From: Prorocentrum cordatum
Taxonomy: Eukaryota; Sar; Dinophyceae; Prorocentrales; Prorocentraceae
Assembly (NCBI GenBank): GCA_963575745.1
Contig: CAUYUJ010007480.1
Span: forward strand, 10,001-74,000
Reading direction: 5' to 3'
DNA length: 64,000 bases
Below, in pieces: positions 53,362 to 63,847 of this stretch. The position numbers and the translations under genes were made by a program. A model generated the notes under the pieces. The model made no database searches. It saw only the letters and a program-made list of their open reading frames with translations, and was not told the origin of the DNA. The first letter of the stretch is position 1, and each line of letters opens with the position of its first letter.

Positions 53362-54446
53362 CTCTCTGGGCCGCTCGGGGGCGAAAGTCCATGTCCGGGG
53401 CAGAAAGTGTTCCCCTCTTGCGTTTGGAACGGACATATCCGTATCCGCGCCCTCGCGAACTGGATTCTGGGGCGCGATCCCGCGGATACGTTGTCCCACA
53501 TATACGTTCTGCGCAGGGTATCCTCGAAAGCTCTGTATCTGCGGGCGGATACGGATATGATGTGTTCACCCACGACATCGGGCACCCGCAAGAGTGGCAA
53601 CGGAGCGTATGAAGGCAACCGAAGCGGATCTGATTTTAGGACGCGCGGATCCCAATTCGGTTCCGACACGTGTTGATATCAACGGAACGTCGGAAAACAA
53701 TCGAACCGGATCTGAATTTAGGACGCGCGGATCCCACTTTGGGTCCGACATGTGTTGGTATGTCCGTATCATCTCCGGACCTGGGCGCCAAGCCATGATG
53801 AGTACGTCCGTCCCGCCCCCTGGGCATGGCTCACGCTTTCCACCGTTTACGGGGGTCTCAGAGGGGGAAGAGGGGGAGTATATGCCCTTAGATGATGTCA
53901 AATAGCTGAGCGTTTTTTTCCATTTTCAGAATCGACGTCATGTTCAGTTGTGGGGTCAATGTTTGCTCCGTTTTAGGATTCTCGTTCGCGCAATTTTCGG
54001 TCCGGTTCTGTTTTGGTCTGCCGTTTGTTCGATTTTTGCTTATAAATTTGGTTGGCCGAAAACCGAAACGATGAAAAAAACGCCCCCAAGGTTTTCAACA
54101 TAAAAGGATGCCCCGCTTTGGGGCACGCCGGCTGATTGCCAGCCCGTGTGCCAGCGTGGACGCCAGACGGAGCGGACGCAGGAACCCTGGTGCCTGAAAT
54201 GAGCTGGCATGACTTACCCTGAGATCCGACGTCGCGGAAAAATGCAATATCGTCTACAAGACTCCACCAGAGCCCTGGACCGAATCTTTCTACCGCATTT
54301 TCCGAGCCAGGTCGATCCGTGAGGGCCCTGGGGCCCAAAGCAGGGCAAACTCGCCCGCTGTGACAAACAAACGACGCCAGGATCTCAGGACAGCATGGTC
54401 TGGAAGCGAGGGCGAGGTTCGGACGTTTGTCCCTTCAGGCTGCCAC
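53362..54446 (-). other. TYW1 intron (penultimate to last exon)
   Basis: About 1.1 kb. Starts GTGGCA after codon CGA and ends at AG before GAG. It contains a ~76-bp direct duplication (53615-53690 and 53691-53768; shared ttaggacgcgcggatccca). Confidence 0.55.
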
Positions 54447-54642
54447 TCGCCCATCCTCGACATCCAACTGCCGGCCCTCGGCGCTCGCGTCCGCGAACCT
54501 GTCGAAGTCGATCCACGTGCGCCACCGCCCCCCGGGGCCGCAGAACCGCGCGCGGTGCGCCAGCAGCACCGCGCAGCTGTGCTCGTGCTCGCACGCCAGC
54601 CCGTAGCCAGGCAGCCGTGACGCCAAGCCCCGCGCGAAGCTC
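54447..54642 (-). CDS. TYW1: TYW1, penultimate exon
   Basis: Reads SFARGLASRLPGYGLACEHE, HSCAVLLAHRARFCGPGGRW, RTWIDFDRFADAS and RQLDVEDGR. The A-C-E-H-E-H-S-x4-L-x-A-H and W-x-T-W-I-D-x-x-R-F signatures are diagnostic of the TYW1 C-terminal region. The exon is 196 nt (one split-codon base plus 65 codons), AG acceptor at 54643-54644, GT donor at 54445-54446. Coordinates of both ends are inferred from reading frame and consensus only. Confidence 0.8.
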
Positions 54643-54659
54643 CTCGGAGGCGCGTTCAA

Positions 54660-54840
54660 CCCTGACCCCCTCGAGTCGCGACAAACATCGCGACGGGAAC
54701 CTTTCGGTCATCTTCGGCCTCCAGGGGCTCTCACCGGGCCCCGAGACTGTCAACAAAAAACGAGTCGGTCCCCAGGGAAGGGGTCGAGACCTCCAGAGGT
54801 CAACGTTGCAAAATCATCACGACGTCGGGGGTCTGGGGAT
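54660..54840 (+). repeat. Dispersed repeat D, copy in TYW1 intron
   Basis: 'gtcatcttcggcctccaggg', 'gccccgagactgtcaacaaa', 'gggtcgagacctccagaggt', 'cacgacgtcgggggtctggg'. It lies immediately upstream (in gene sense) of the penultimate exon acceptor. Confidence 0.65.
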
Positions 54841-54989
54841 GTTTTCCCCATGTCCTAGATCTCGGTTTCCAATTCTTACTGGGACGCCTCCACTTCCTCA
54901 CTCACTCCCACTTCCTTTTGTGGTTTTATGTTCTTGTTCTCCTCTCTCTCTGTCTCTGTGTCTCTCTATCTCTCTTTCTCTCATCACGC

Positions 54990-55365
54990 TCAGACCACTA
55001 CTGCTCGTACTCACCCACACTCACACACAGACACTCACGCTCAGACCCATCACGCTCAGATCATTCATGCTCAGATTCACGAACACTCACGCACGCATCC
55101 ACACTCAGACTCACTGGCACTCAGACATACTCAGACTCAGGCTCACTCATTCTAAGATTCACAACTACTCAGACTCGCTCTCACTCAGACCCACTCGTAC
55201 TCAGATTCGCACATGCCCAGACTTACTCCTCCTCGCACCGCTCTCACTCAGATCCTGTCTCTCAGACCCACTCTCACTCTCGCTCCCGCTCAGACTCACA
55301 CTACATACTCAGGCCCACACATTCTCACCCTCGTGCCCTGATTCTTTCTTGCAGTCTGCTCCTGC
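54990..55365 (+). repeat. Degenerate ACTCAGACTC-type short repeat
   Basis: About 30 imperfect units of cactcagactca type, giving Ser/His/Thr-rich frames. Confidence 0.7.
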
Positions 55366-55584
55366 TCTGCCACTTAGCCTAGCCGGCCGACGGCAGCCCA
55401 ATGGGGGGGGGGCCCCTCCTATCAGCCCACAAAAAAACAGTACACCTCAATGCTTTTCATTTCAGCATGGACACCACGTCGCCCATGTTGCACGATTCGC
55501 GGCACGAGAGGGGGGCGCGGCGCCCACCCCGCGCGAAGAGGGCAGCGTGTCGCCCTCGCCTCGGCGGCGCGCCCACTGCTGGTA

Positions 55585-55690
55585 GAGACCTGAAGTCCCG
55601 CGTGGGCGCGGCGCAGACACCGAAGTCCCGCTGTAGAGACCTGAAGTCCCGCTGTAGAGACCTGACGTCCCGCGCGGGCGCGGCGCAGAC
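55585..55690 (+). repeat. Short tandem repeat, 22-bp period
   Basis: tgtagagacctgaagtcccgc repeated three to four times with drift. Confidence 0.7.
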
Positions 55691-56169
55691 GCGCGCGAGC
55701 GGACGACCTTGTCGCTCTCGCCGCGGCGCCGCGCAGACTTCGACCGAATGGTGGCGCTCCCACCTCGGCGCGTACTTGTCACTCGCTAAGTCTTTGGGGC
55801 CCGCGCGCGGGTGGGCGACCTGTCGCCCTCACCCGAGATCCGTGCGCGGCCTCCTCCACGCGCCGCGCAGTTTGTGAATGACAGTGGCAGTGCTGTGTCA
55901 GGGCGGCGCATGCTTCGCACTCGCCGCGCCCATCGGAAGTCTTACCGCTCCCGCCCCTGCGCGGCCCGCGCTTTTTCTCGCCAAGCCTTCGGAAGTGGGC
56001 CCGCGCTCGAGCGCCGGTGGGAGTGCGCTCCAATCCCAATCTCAAGTTGTGCCACAACTACTTCTTATTCTGCGGGAGGGAGGGTGGGAGTGGGCGGGGC
56101 CCTCTTACTCGCTCGACCTGGCTAACTTGACACACGCTCATACTCAGACTCACTCATACGCGCCCACAC

Positions 56170-56880
56170 ATCACTCGTAGCCCATTGTTTATCGCGATGT
56201 AGCAGGCGCGGCATTTGAGCACAACACGGCGGAGCCGCAAGGGGATAGGACATTTCCTGTTCGCGCACAGATCGTGGGGATGTCGCCCATGTCGGCGCCT
56301 CGGACATTTCTCTTTAGAGAGCCCCATGGTCAGCGCGGAATCGCAGGCGTAGCAGTTGGCCACCCCAAGGAGAAGCCGGCAGGGGTGCATCACTGGTCCA
56401 TTCACGCCGAGATTGCGGGGATACCTCAAGCGGTTGGCCTGTTTCGGTGCCTCGGGCACCTTTCTTCTCTTTCAAAAAACTCCATGATCACTGCGATGGA
56501 GCACGCATGCCGCTTGAGCACCCCGAAGGAGGAGCCACCAGAGGTTACATCACCGGCCGGTTCGCGCGCGTCAATATTGTGGGATTCTCTCACGCGGTTG
56601 GTCTGTTTCGGCAACTCGAGCTCCTCTCTTTTGGAAGCCCCATGATCACTGCGATGTAGCAGGCGTGGCCTAAAGTGTATTCCACTTGCCAGTTCGTGTC
56701 GTGCCCAGATCGTGGGACCTCTCGGGCGAAGCGCTGGTTTAGGCATCCCGACCCCTCTCCTTTCAGAGTCCCAAGATCTTCCCGATGAAGCAGGCATAGC
56801 ATTGGGGCGCTCCAAGGGGGAGTCTCGCCAAGGCAGGCTCAGTCGCCACAGGCTGAGATTCTCCCAGGCACTCACAGGCG
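56170..56880 (+). repeat. Degenerate tandem repeat, ~130-160-bp period, 5 units
   Basis: Anchors of type ccccatgatcactgcgatgt then agcaggcgtgg near 56190, 56322, 56482, 56638 and 56770; other shared parts 'gggattctctcacgcggttg' and 'ggcacctttcttctctttc'. Confidence 0.65.
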
Positions 56881-57183
56881 GGAATACCAGGCACTGAACT
56901 GCACACATGGGGATCTCCGTGTCGAATAATCGTTTTTTGGCGTGGGCTGGAGTTGAGCCCTGGCACCCTGGCGCTGCGATCGCGAGAAGCGACGAAACGG
57001 GAACCGACGAGTGGCCGTCAAGACGAGACGAAGCTGGGGCCAGGGACAAAACCACGACCAGATGGACAGACCGAGGAGGAGCCGAGGCTCGACACCGCGC
57101 AGCCTTGGAAGGGGGCAGGGGGGGAGGCGGCCTTCTGGGAGTCGGGGGAGGCCTCTTAGGCAATCGAGGCTGCCCTCGGATAG

Positions 57184-57351
57184 ACGTAAGAGTGACCCTG
57201 GGTAAGAGTGACCTTTGGTGCGCAGCTTTTGGGGGCGCGAGGGAGCCAAACCCCAGGGCGCGGGCCGCTTATATCGCATCGCGCTCGGCGATCGGGGGGA
57301 GCCCGATGAGCCCGCACCAAAGGTCACTCCGGCGAGGGGTCACTCTTACGT
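57184..57351. mobile_element. Hairpin element, ~39-bp arms
   Basis: Left arm acgtaagagtgaccctgggt... ends gagtgacctttggtgcg at 57222; the right arm 57313-57351 is its imperfect reverse complement. The loop of about 90 bp is GC-rich, non-coding. Confidence 0.75.
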
Positions 57352-57994
57352 GTGGTCGACTGCCCGCAGGGGGCACCCGAGAGGGCGCGCGAGACCAATC
57401 TCCGCTGGCGGCCTCTGCCCCGGGGCACGAAGAGGGCACGAGACGCGACAGGCGCGGTGCAGGGGGGCACCCTTTGAGCATCGTTGAACCGAACCCTATC
57501 CCCACTGGCGTGGCCTTGGTTCCGCTGGCCGGTTTACACCCCTACTCTTAAACCGTATAGTAAGGACGCGCGATAAGGACGCAAGGGCCTTGGAAGGCCA
57601 TGCCGACACTTTGCGAGCGGGGCGCGGCCAGCGAAAGCGGCCAAGGATGGGCCGAAGGGGAAATCTGCAAGGGCTCCGTTGGAAAGTCGCTCATCCTTAC
57701 CATGCGAGTTCCCCACTGCTGTGGCCTTGGTCCCGCTGGCCGATCTGCACCCCTGGAAAGGGATGTGCACTGCTCGCCTTCGGGCTTCGCAGGGCACATC
57801 CCCAACGGGGGGGGGTCGGGATGGTGGAGCCGAGATGCCATGGTCCAGTGGGGATGGGGATCGACCATCGGGAGCGGCCAAGAGGGGGGTGTCCAAGAGG
57901 GGGGGGTGCAAATCATGGCCGGCGGCATGTGCGCGGCCCAGCGGGGGGGCCGGGAACGTAATGAAACAAGAAGAGGCGCCATGAAATCTTCGTA

Positions 57995-58020
57995 GATATC
58001 ATGGCCCGCGCCATGATATC
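57995..58020. other. Perfect short hairpin
   Basis: gatatcatggc and gccatgatatc arms (11 bp each) around a 4-base loop. Could be cruciform or RNA hairpin; function unknown. Confidence 0.6.
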
Positions 58021-58499
58021 CTTCCCCCCCTAGTCATCACCCCCTTCTTTTCCGCCCCCGAGACCAGAGGATCCCGACCACTGGCCCCGCAGGCCGGGCC
58101 AGCGGGTCAGACCCGACCGCCGGGGGCCCACCACAGCCACAACCGGGCGCGGGCCTCACGCACGGTGGTGCCGCGACCCTGGCGCCACGGCCCTGCGCGG
58201 GCAGCCTGGGCGCGAACGGCCGTGCCGTGGGCCCCGCCTGCTCCCGTCGCCTACCTGGGAGTGCGTCTTTCGGAGGCCCCCGGCTGGTGCGGTAAGTGGG
58301 GATGCCCCGACACGCAGCACGCAGCACGTAGCGTATCGATACGGAGCTCCACACGCAGGCTGGAAACGCAGGCACGCGATACGCTCGCCGAACCATGGTC
58401 CGATACGCGGAGCCAAGACGCAGCGTGTCGACACGGACGCCCCGAGGCAACTGAGGTGCGGACCTGGGGTAACCGCGCGGCTTCGGGACTCGGGTTGAG

Positions 58500-59130
58500 T
58501 CGGGCCTGTCCCTCTACAGGAGGAGCAGTCAAAAGTAGTCTGAACATTCTCTGGGGACGATTTTCTGACCCTGTTTGAAGAATTTTGGATTTTGTTTTTT
58601 GTATCTATATCTTTCGTCCAAAATCCGCCTGTAGGGGGACAGGCCCGACGCAAAACCCGGGCCGCTCTCCGAGGACGCCTCGCGTGCGACCCGGGGGCCC
58701 TCCCGAGGCCCCCCGGCGCGGCGACGGTGGGCGGGACGCTGCGGTGAGGTCCCCCACGGGGCTGCCGAGGCCGCCGCGCGTCTGCCGCCGCACGGCCTGG
58801 GGGGGACCCCCGCGTCCCTGGGTTCCTGTCGGGCGGATTTAGGGCGACAAATTATGCTAACGGAGTTCCCCACATTTAGATATTAACGGTTTCGTGGGAC
58901 CCATGGGGTACGACAACGTCAACACGAAGCAGAAGCTCATCGAACGAGTAAGTACGCACGAAAGGGCAGACGCAGGTCAGGCGGAGTTTGGGCGAAAAAC
59001 AACAACGTCCCCCTCTACAGGCGGATTTTGGACGAAAAACAGAAACAGACATCTGGAGAACAAGGCCAGACAAATACGCAAACAAAAATTGTCGGGCATG
59101 TCCCCCAACAGGCGGATTTTGGACGATCTT
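58500..59130 (+). repeat. Scattered ~25-bp motif ctacaggcggattttggacg
   Basis: Copies at about 59015-59041 and 59105-59130 (+), 58612-58634 (-), with weaker ones near 58828, 58976 and 58511, and a trace near 60370. Downstream text 'acatctggagaa' is also shared between the two best copies. The motif contains a polypyrimidine-CAG string like a 3' splice site. Confidence 0.55.
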
Positions 59131-59158
59131 GAAAAAACATACATCTGGAGAAAAAGGC

Positions 59159-60205
59159 GAGGCTGAGGCTGAGGCTGATGCAGGCTGAGGCTGAGGCAGG
59201 CTGAGGCTGAGGCCTGAGGCTGAAGGCAGACTGAGGCTGAGGCTGAAGCAGGCTGAGGCTGAGGCTGAGGCAGGCTGAGGCTGAGGCTGAGGCAGGCTGA
59301 TGCTGAGGCAGGCTGAGGCTGAGGCTGAGGCTGATGCAGGCTGAGGCTGAGGCAGGCTGAGGCTGAGGCCGAGGCTGAAGGCAGACTGAGGCTGAGGCTG
59401 AAGCAGGCTGAGGCTGAGGCTGAGGCAGGCTGAGGCTGAGGCTGAGGCAGGCTGATGCTGAGGCAGGCTGAGGCTGAGGCTGAGGCTGAGGCTGCAGGCT
59501 GAGGCTGAGGCTGCTGAGGCTGAGGCCGAGGCTGAAGGCAGACTGAGGCTGAGGCTGAAGCAGGCTGAGGCTGAGGCTGAGGCAGGCTGAGGCTGAGGCT
59601 GAGGCAGGCTGATGCTGAGGCAGGCTGAGGCTGAGGCTGAGGCTGATGCAGGCTGAGGCTGAGGCAGGCTGAGGCTGAGGCCGAGGCTGAAGGCAGACTG
59701 AGGCTGAGGCTGAAGCAGGCTGAGGCTGAGGCTGAGGCAGGCTGAGGCTGAGGCAGGCTGAGGCTGAGGCTGAGGCAGGCTGAGGCTGCAGGCTGAGGCT
59801 GAGGGCGAGGCTGAAGGCAGACTGAGGCTGAGGCTGAAGCAGGCTGAGGCTGAGGCTGAGGCAGGCTGAGGCTGAGGCTGAGGCAGGCTGAGGCTGAGGC
59901 AGGCTGAGGCTGAGGCTGAGGCTGATGCAGGCTGAGGCTGAGGCAGGCTGAGGCTGAGGCCGAGGCTGAAGGCAGACTGAGGCTGAGGCTGAAGCAGGCT
60001 GAGGCTGAGGCTGAGGCTGAGGCTGAGGCTGAGGCAGGCTGAGGCTGAGGCTGAGGCTGAGGCTGATGCAGGCTGAGGCTGAGGCAGGCTGAGGCTGAGG
60101 CCGAGGCTGAAGGCAGACTGATGTTGAGGCTGAAGCAGGCTGAGGCTGAGGCTGAGGCTGAGGCAGGCTGAGGCTGAGGCAGGCTGAGACTGAGGCTGTG
60201 ACTGC
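59159..60205 (+). repeat. GGCTGA-based satellite with ~156-bp higher-order unit
   Basis: Hexamer ggctga with gcaggctga and tgatgc variants. The marker gaaggcagactgaggctgag recurs near 59219, 59377, 59533, 59688, 59810, 59967 and (variant) 60108, i.e. intervals of 158, 156, 155, 122, 157 and 141. Being hexamer-based it is open on the minus strand for 405 codons (Ser/Gln/Pro/Ala/Leu), which is not taken as a gene. It lies within the large TYW1 intron. Confidence 0.9.
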
Positions 60206-60494
60206 GACTGCCGTTGCCACTGCGACTGTCATCGCGAATGGGACTACGACTGCGAGAACAGCAGAGTTCTACAACTGGATTCTCATCTGACTCTTAAGGG
60301 GAATGCTTCCAGTTATGCTCCTACACATCGCTGTTAGGTTGCTTTGCCGGGATATTAGAGCCTTCCCCCTGTAGAGGGACCCGCCCAACTCGCCCTGGAT
60401 GGGGCGGGGGGAGGGCTCCCGAGAAGCGAGCGGCCCTCGCGCCCCCCCCCCCCCGCCCTCCCCCCTCGTTCTGCCGTGCCGCTGGGGTCCGGAC

Positions 60495-60860
60495 GTCCGC
60501 GTGGCTGGGCGTGGAGTCGCGGGACAGCCCGGACTTGTCCTGCTCGAACACTGGGGCGAAGGTGGCGCCCTTGATCTCCACAAAGTCGCAGTCCGACGCC
60601 GCAATCAGCTCGGCGTACCCGTCGTAGGCGTCCTCCTCCATGTTCCTGCCCTTCAGGCACGTCAGGCGGCACACGGTGCGCTGGCGCGACCCCTTCTCGG
60701 CCAGGATGCGGAGGGACTCACGCAGGCGCTCCCAGTAGTCCCTGAAGAGCGGCCTTCCCACCGCCTTCAGCTCCTCTGGGTCCGGGGCGTCCACCGAGAC
60801 GTACAGCTGCGTCACCTGCGGCAGACCCCGCAACTGCTCCGGGAACTGCCCGTTGGTGAC
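60495..60860 (-). CDS. TYW1: TYW1, radical-SAM core exon
   Basis: TYW1 converts N1-methylguanosine-37 of tRNA-Phe to the tricyclic imidazopurine (imG-14) with pyruvate and SAM. This 122-codon exon reads VTNGQFPEQLRGLPQVTQLY, VSVDAPDPEELKAVGRPLFR, DYWERLRESLRILAEKGSRQ, RTVCRLTCLKGRNMEEDAYD and CDFVEIKGATFAPVFEQDKS. The V-T-Q-L-Y-V-S-V-D-A, R-P-L-F-x-D-x-W and F-V/I-E-I/V-K-G signatures are those of TYW1. The acceptor is ctcag before GTCACC; the donor is placed at GAC|GTCCGG, and frame after that is out of TYW1-like sequence. Both ends are phase 0. Confidence 0.85.
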
Positions 60861-61197
60861 CTGAGGGGTCACATTTCAGGGGACCAGCTCGGGGGGGGGG
60901 GGACATCGAGTTGGAATCGGTGAGGCATCACCGACAGATCGGCGACAGGCCCCTGGTAGCGAATCCGCACGTTCCTGGGCAGGGCTGACTATTTGGCCCC
61001 CATCGGCGATGCATGGGCGACTCGGGGTCGATGCTTCCCCCATGAGTCTATCTCTCCGTAGCGTTGCCATTTGGTTTTCGGTTCATGACTCGACGCTCTG
61101 GCGGCCGTCCGGGACGATCCGAGGCTGGAAAACTCCTGAGCACCAGCGACAATGCCCGAAAACCACCGACACCCCCTTAACGTTGCCCGGTGGTGAC
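60861..61197 (-). other. TYW1 intron with direct repeat at its ends
   Basis: 337 bp, GT-AG. GTCACCA stands both at the start of the intron (after TTCTTG) and at the start of the next exon (after CTCAG), so splice position is ambiguous over the repeat. It contains a copy of the 52390-52560 repeat. Confidence 0.7.
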
Positions 61198-61413
61198 CAA
61201 GAACGTCGAGATCCTCCTTCGGTGGAGGGCCGCCAGGTACTCCTCGATCTGCGGGTACAGCACCGGCTCCCCGACCAGGGAGAGGGCCGTGTGCCGCACC
61301 GTGCGCGCCTCCAGCACGCGTTCCGGCAGGGCGTGCGGGGAGGCGGCGGCCTCCGCGACGAGCTCGCAGTGGCGCTCGACGCTCTCCTGGACGATCCACT
61401 CGGGGTCGTCTTC
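61198..61413 (-). CDS. TYW1: TYW1, upstream radical-SAM exon
   Basis: 72 codons reading EDDPEWIVQESVERHCELVA, RTVRHTALSLVGEPVLYPQI and EEYLAALHRRRISTFL. H-x-A-L-S-L-V-G-E-P-x-x-Y-P and I-S-x-F-L-V-T (completed by the next exon) are TYW1 radical-SAM signatures that follow the SAM-binding Cys triad by about 60 residues. The acceptor is set at caaag before GAAGAC, where family similarity starts. The Cys triad and flavodoxin domain must lie upstream and were not found between 61414 and 64000. Confidence 0.8.
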
Positions 61414-61494
61414 CTTTGAAGTGGCAGGGAACGGCATGCACCTGATCTCTCGAAGGTCCCTGGACTTCCTGGATCGGAGCTGCAACCTCCATCC

Positions 61495-61600
61495 CTGGCG
61501 CACGCAACGCGCCAAGGGCGGCGCTGGCAACGCCGCCGGGGGGGCCCACCGCCGACTCCAAGAAATCCGCGCGGACCTCGGAGAAGTCCCACCGGTCCTC
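61495..61600 (-). repeat. Half copy of the 52.8-kb hairpin element
   Basis: 'ggcgctggcaacgccgccgg', 'cccaccgccgactccaagaa', 'atccgcgcggacctcgg' match the right half of 52840-52915. Confidence 0.55.
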
Positions 61601-61844
61601 TGGGCGTGAGCGGTTTCAGGGTTTGTTTCCTTTCCATCCCCCCTTTTTCCCCTTCGGGGTGGGTGGGTACCACTGCTCCCTATCAGTAATTACCCCCTCC
61701 CCCACTCCCCCCACCCGACCGGCAGCCAACCCAGACCCACGCGGGCCCCCATGAGAGCATCCCTCCATCATCCCTGTGAAAGAACAGCACCTGAATACAC
61801 TTTGCGTCCGATTCTGGTGCAGGCGCGGAACCCCGACACCACTA

Positions 61845-62061
61845 GATAGATGTATATGTATACGTATACGTATATGTATTGTGTATATATATATGTATTG
61901 TTCCCAACCTTCTTGTCTGCTGGGTCCTCGTTTTGAATTCGCAGCGCCGCGCGTCTCTTCTCCTCTCCTCTTCTCTCCTCTTCTCCTTTTCCTTCTCATC
62001 CTCCTTCTCCTTTCCCTCTCTTCTCGTATTCCTCTTCGTCCTTAACAGCAGCATTATCACC

Positions 62062-62113
<52 letters not shown>

Positions 62114-62301
62114 ACATCATCATCATCACCATCATCATCATTATCATCATCATCATCACTATCATCATAAGTCGCGCCAACACCATCACCATTCTCAACA
62201 TAACCATCATAAACGGCATCAACATTATCACCACCACCATCATCATCACCACCACCATCATCACCACCACCACCATCACCACCACCACCACCACGACCAC
62301 C

Positions 62302-62383
<82 letters not shown>

Positions 62384-62400
62384 ACATTATCATCGTTCTC
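61845..62400 (+). repeat. TA-rich run, hairpin leader, then CAT/CAC tract
   Basis: Alternating TA/TG 61853-61895; leader 'gttcccaaccttcttgtctg' + 'ctgggtcctcgttttgaat' 61896-61952; CTT/TCC-rich to 62045; CAT/CAC/CAA microsatellite 62048-62400. Confidence 0.8.
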
Positions 62401-62525
62401 ATTTCGGATGGCGCACCACCACCATCGCCACCATCATTCTGAAGGTAACCGTCCCCGACATGTCGTCTCCGTTCTTCCTCGGGCCCGTACTGCCTGGGAC
62501 AGGTCGCACTTGTCTCACTCGCAGG

Positions 62526-62640
62526 TGCTGCGGCACGCAGCGGGGTGCAGCATCACTCGCCGCAGTACACTGCGAAGTCCAAGCTGGTGCTGCACGCCAG
62601 CGTGGTCGGCCCCCGGAGCTCCCCGCCTGTGCCTACGTAG
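62526..62640 (+). CDS. Possible terminal exon, unknown
   Basis: After cttgtctcactcgcag, a good 3' splice-like string, one frame reads ARSGVQHHSPQYTAKSKLVL then HASVVGPRSSPPVPT and a TAG, with G/C-rich third positions. No family recognised; short enough to be chance. Confidence 0.2.
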
Positions 62641-62674
62641 ACGTTGATTGTCTTTCAACAACCATTCGACCATC

Positions 62675-62870
<196 letters not shown>

Positions 62871-63265
62871 CTGATCCGGCTCTTTGGCGACGGCGGTGCA
62901 GAGGTTCCCGTCCATCTATTCCCCGCGGGCTCCAGGTGTCACTCGTGCGCTGGCGGCCTCGGCGCCAGGCAATCCATGGGCTCGACCTACCCATCTGATA
63001 CCTCTACATTGTCTTCCTCTTGCCGCGAGTTCAACATGGGTGCTGCTATTTACTGTAGAAGCGACCTGTGCGCCGTCTCAGCGTCGCGAACCTATCTCGT
63101 GGTCTTCATCTTTCTCTTCTTCTTATGCTTCTTCTTCTTCTTCTTCGTTGAACTGGTGTTCAACGTCAGGCTTTCACTCGCTCTCTTGAGGGCGTGGCTA
63201 GGCATCGTGGGAATATGCACATCTTTATGCCCCGCAATCGGGAATATGAGCTAGGGGGCGGGAGC
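62871..63265. other. Unassigned sequence
   Basis: No repeat partner; a TTCTTC run at 63117-63147. A plus-strand frame with a Phe/Leu-rich hydrophobic end overlaps the TTC run and is not supported as a gene. Confidence 0.4.
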
Positions 63266-63695
63266 GGGGTGGTCGCAGGTGGGTCGCGGGCGTGTTGCGG
63301 GTAGGTCGCGGGTGGGTCGCTGGGTGGGTCGCAGGTGGGTTGCGGGTGGGTCGTGGGTGGGTCGCGCGTGGGTCGCGCGGTGGGTCGCGAGTTGGTCGCG
63401 GGTGGGTCGCGGGTGGGTCGCGGGTGGGTCGCGGGGTGGGTCGCGGGTGGGTCGCGCGTGAGTCGCGGGTGGGTCGCGCGTGGGTCGCGGGAGGGTCGCG
63501 CGCGGGTGGGTCAGGGACGGGTCGTGCCGAGGCTCGCGGGTGGGTCGCGGGCGGGTCGCGGGCGGGTCGTGGAATGGGTCGCGGGTGGGTCGCGCGTGGG
63601 TCGCGGGGTGGGTCGCGGGTGGGTCGCGGGTGGGTCGCGGGTGGGTCGCGGGTGGGTCGTGGGTGGGTCGCGGGACGGGTCGCGGGCGGGACGGC
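63266..63695 (+). repeat. GGTGGGTCGC decamer array
   Basis: About 40 units of gggtgggtcgc with 9-12 bp spacing variants. Arg/Gly/Val-rich frames on both strands are artefacts. Related short copy at 35771-35845 (-). Confidence 0.95.
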
Positions 63696-63847
63696 GACAA
63701 CAACAAACAGCAAACATCCGCACCGCGGAAGCCCACGTAAGCCAGTCACCCAGGGACAATGAATGACCCTTCGGCCCCTCTCTGGGCGGCTTTACGGTAT
63801 CAGCTGGTGCTTCTTGGCCCCACCCCGCTGGATGCACAAACGTTGTG

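Noticed and set aside
59015-60232. 405-codon Ser/Gln/Pro/Ala protein on the minus strand
   Set aside because: Open because the satellite is built on a hexamer; lies between TYW1 exons, with no start context or domain.
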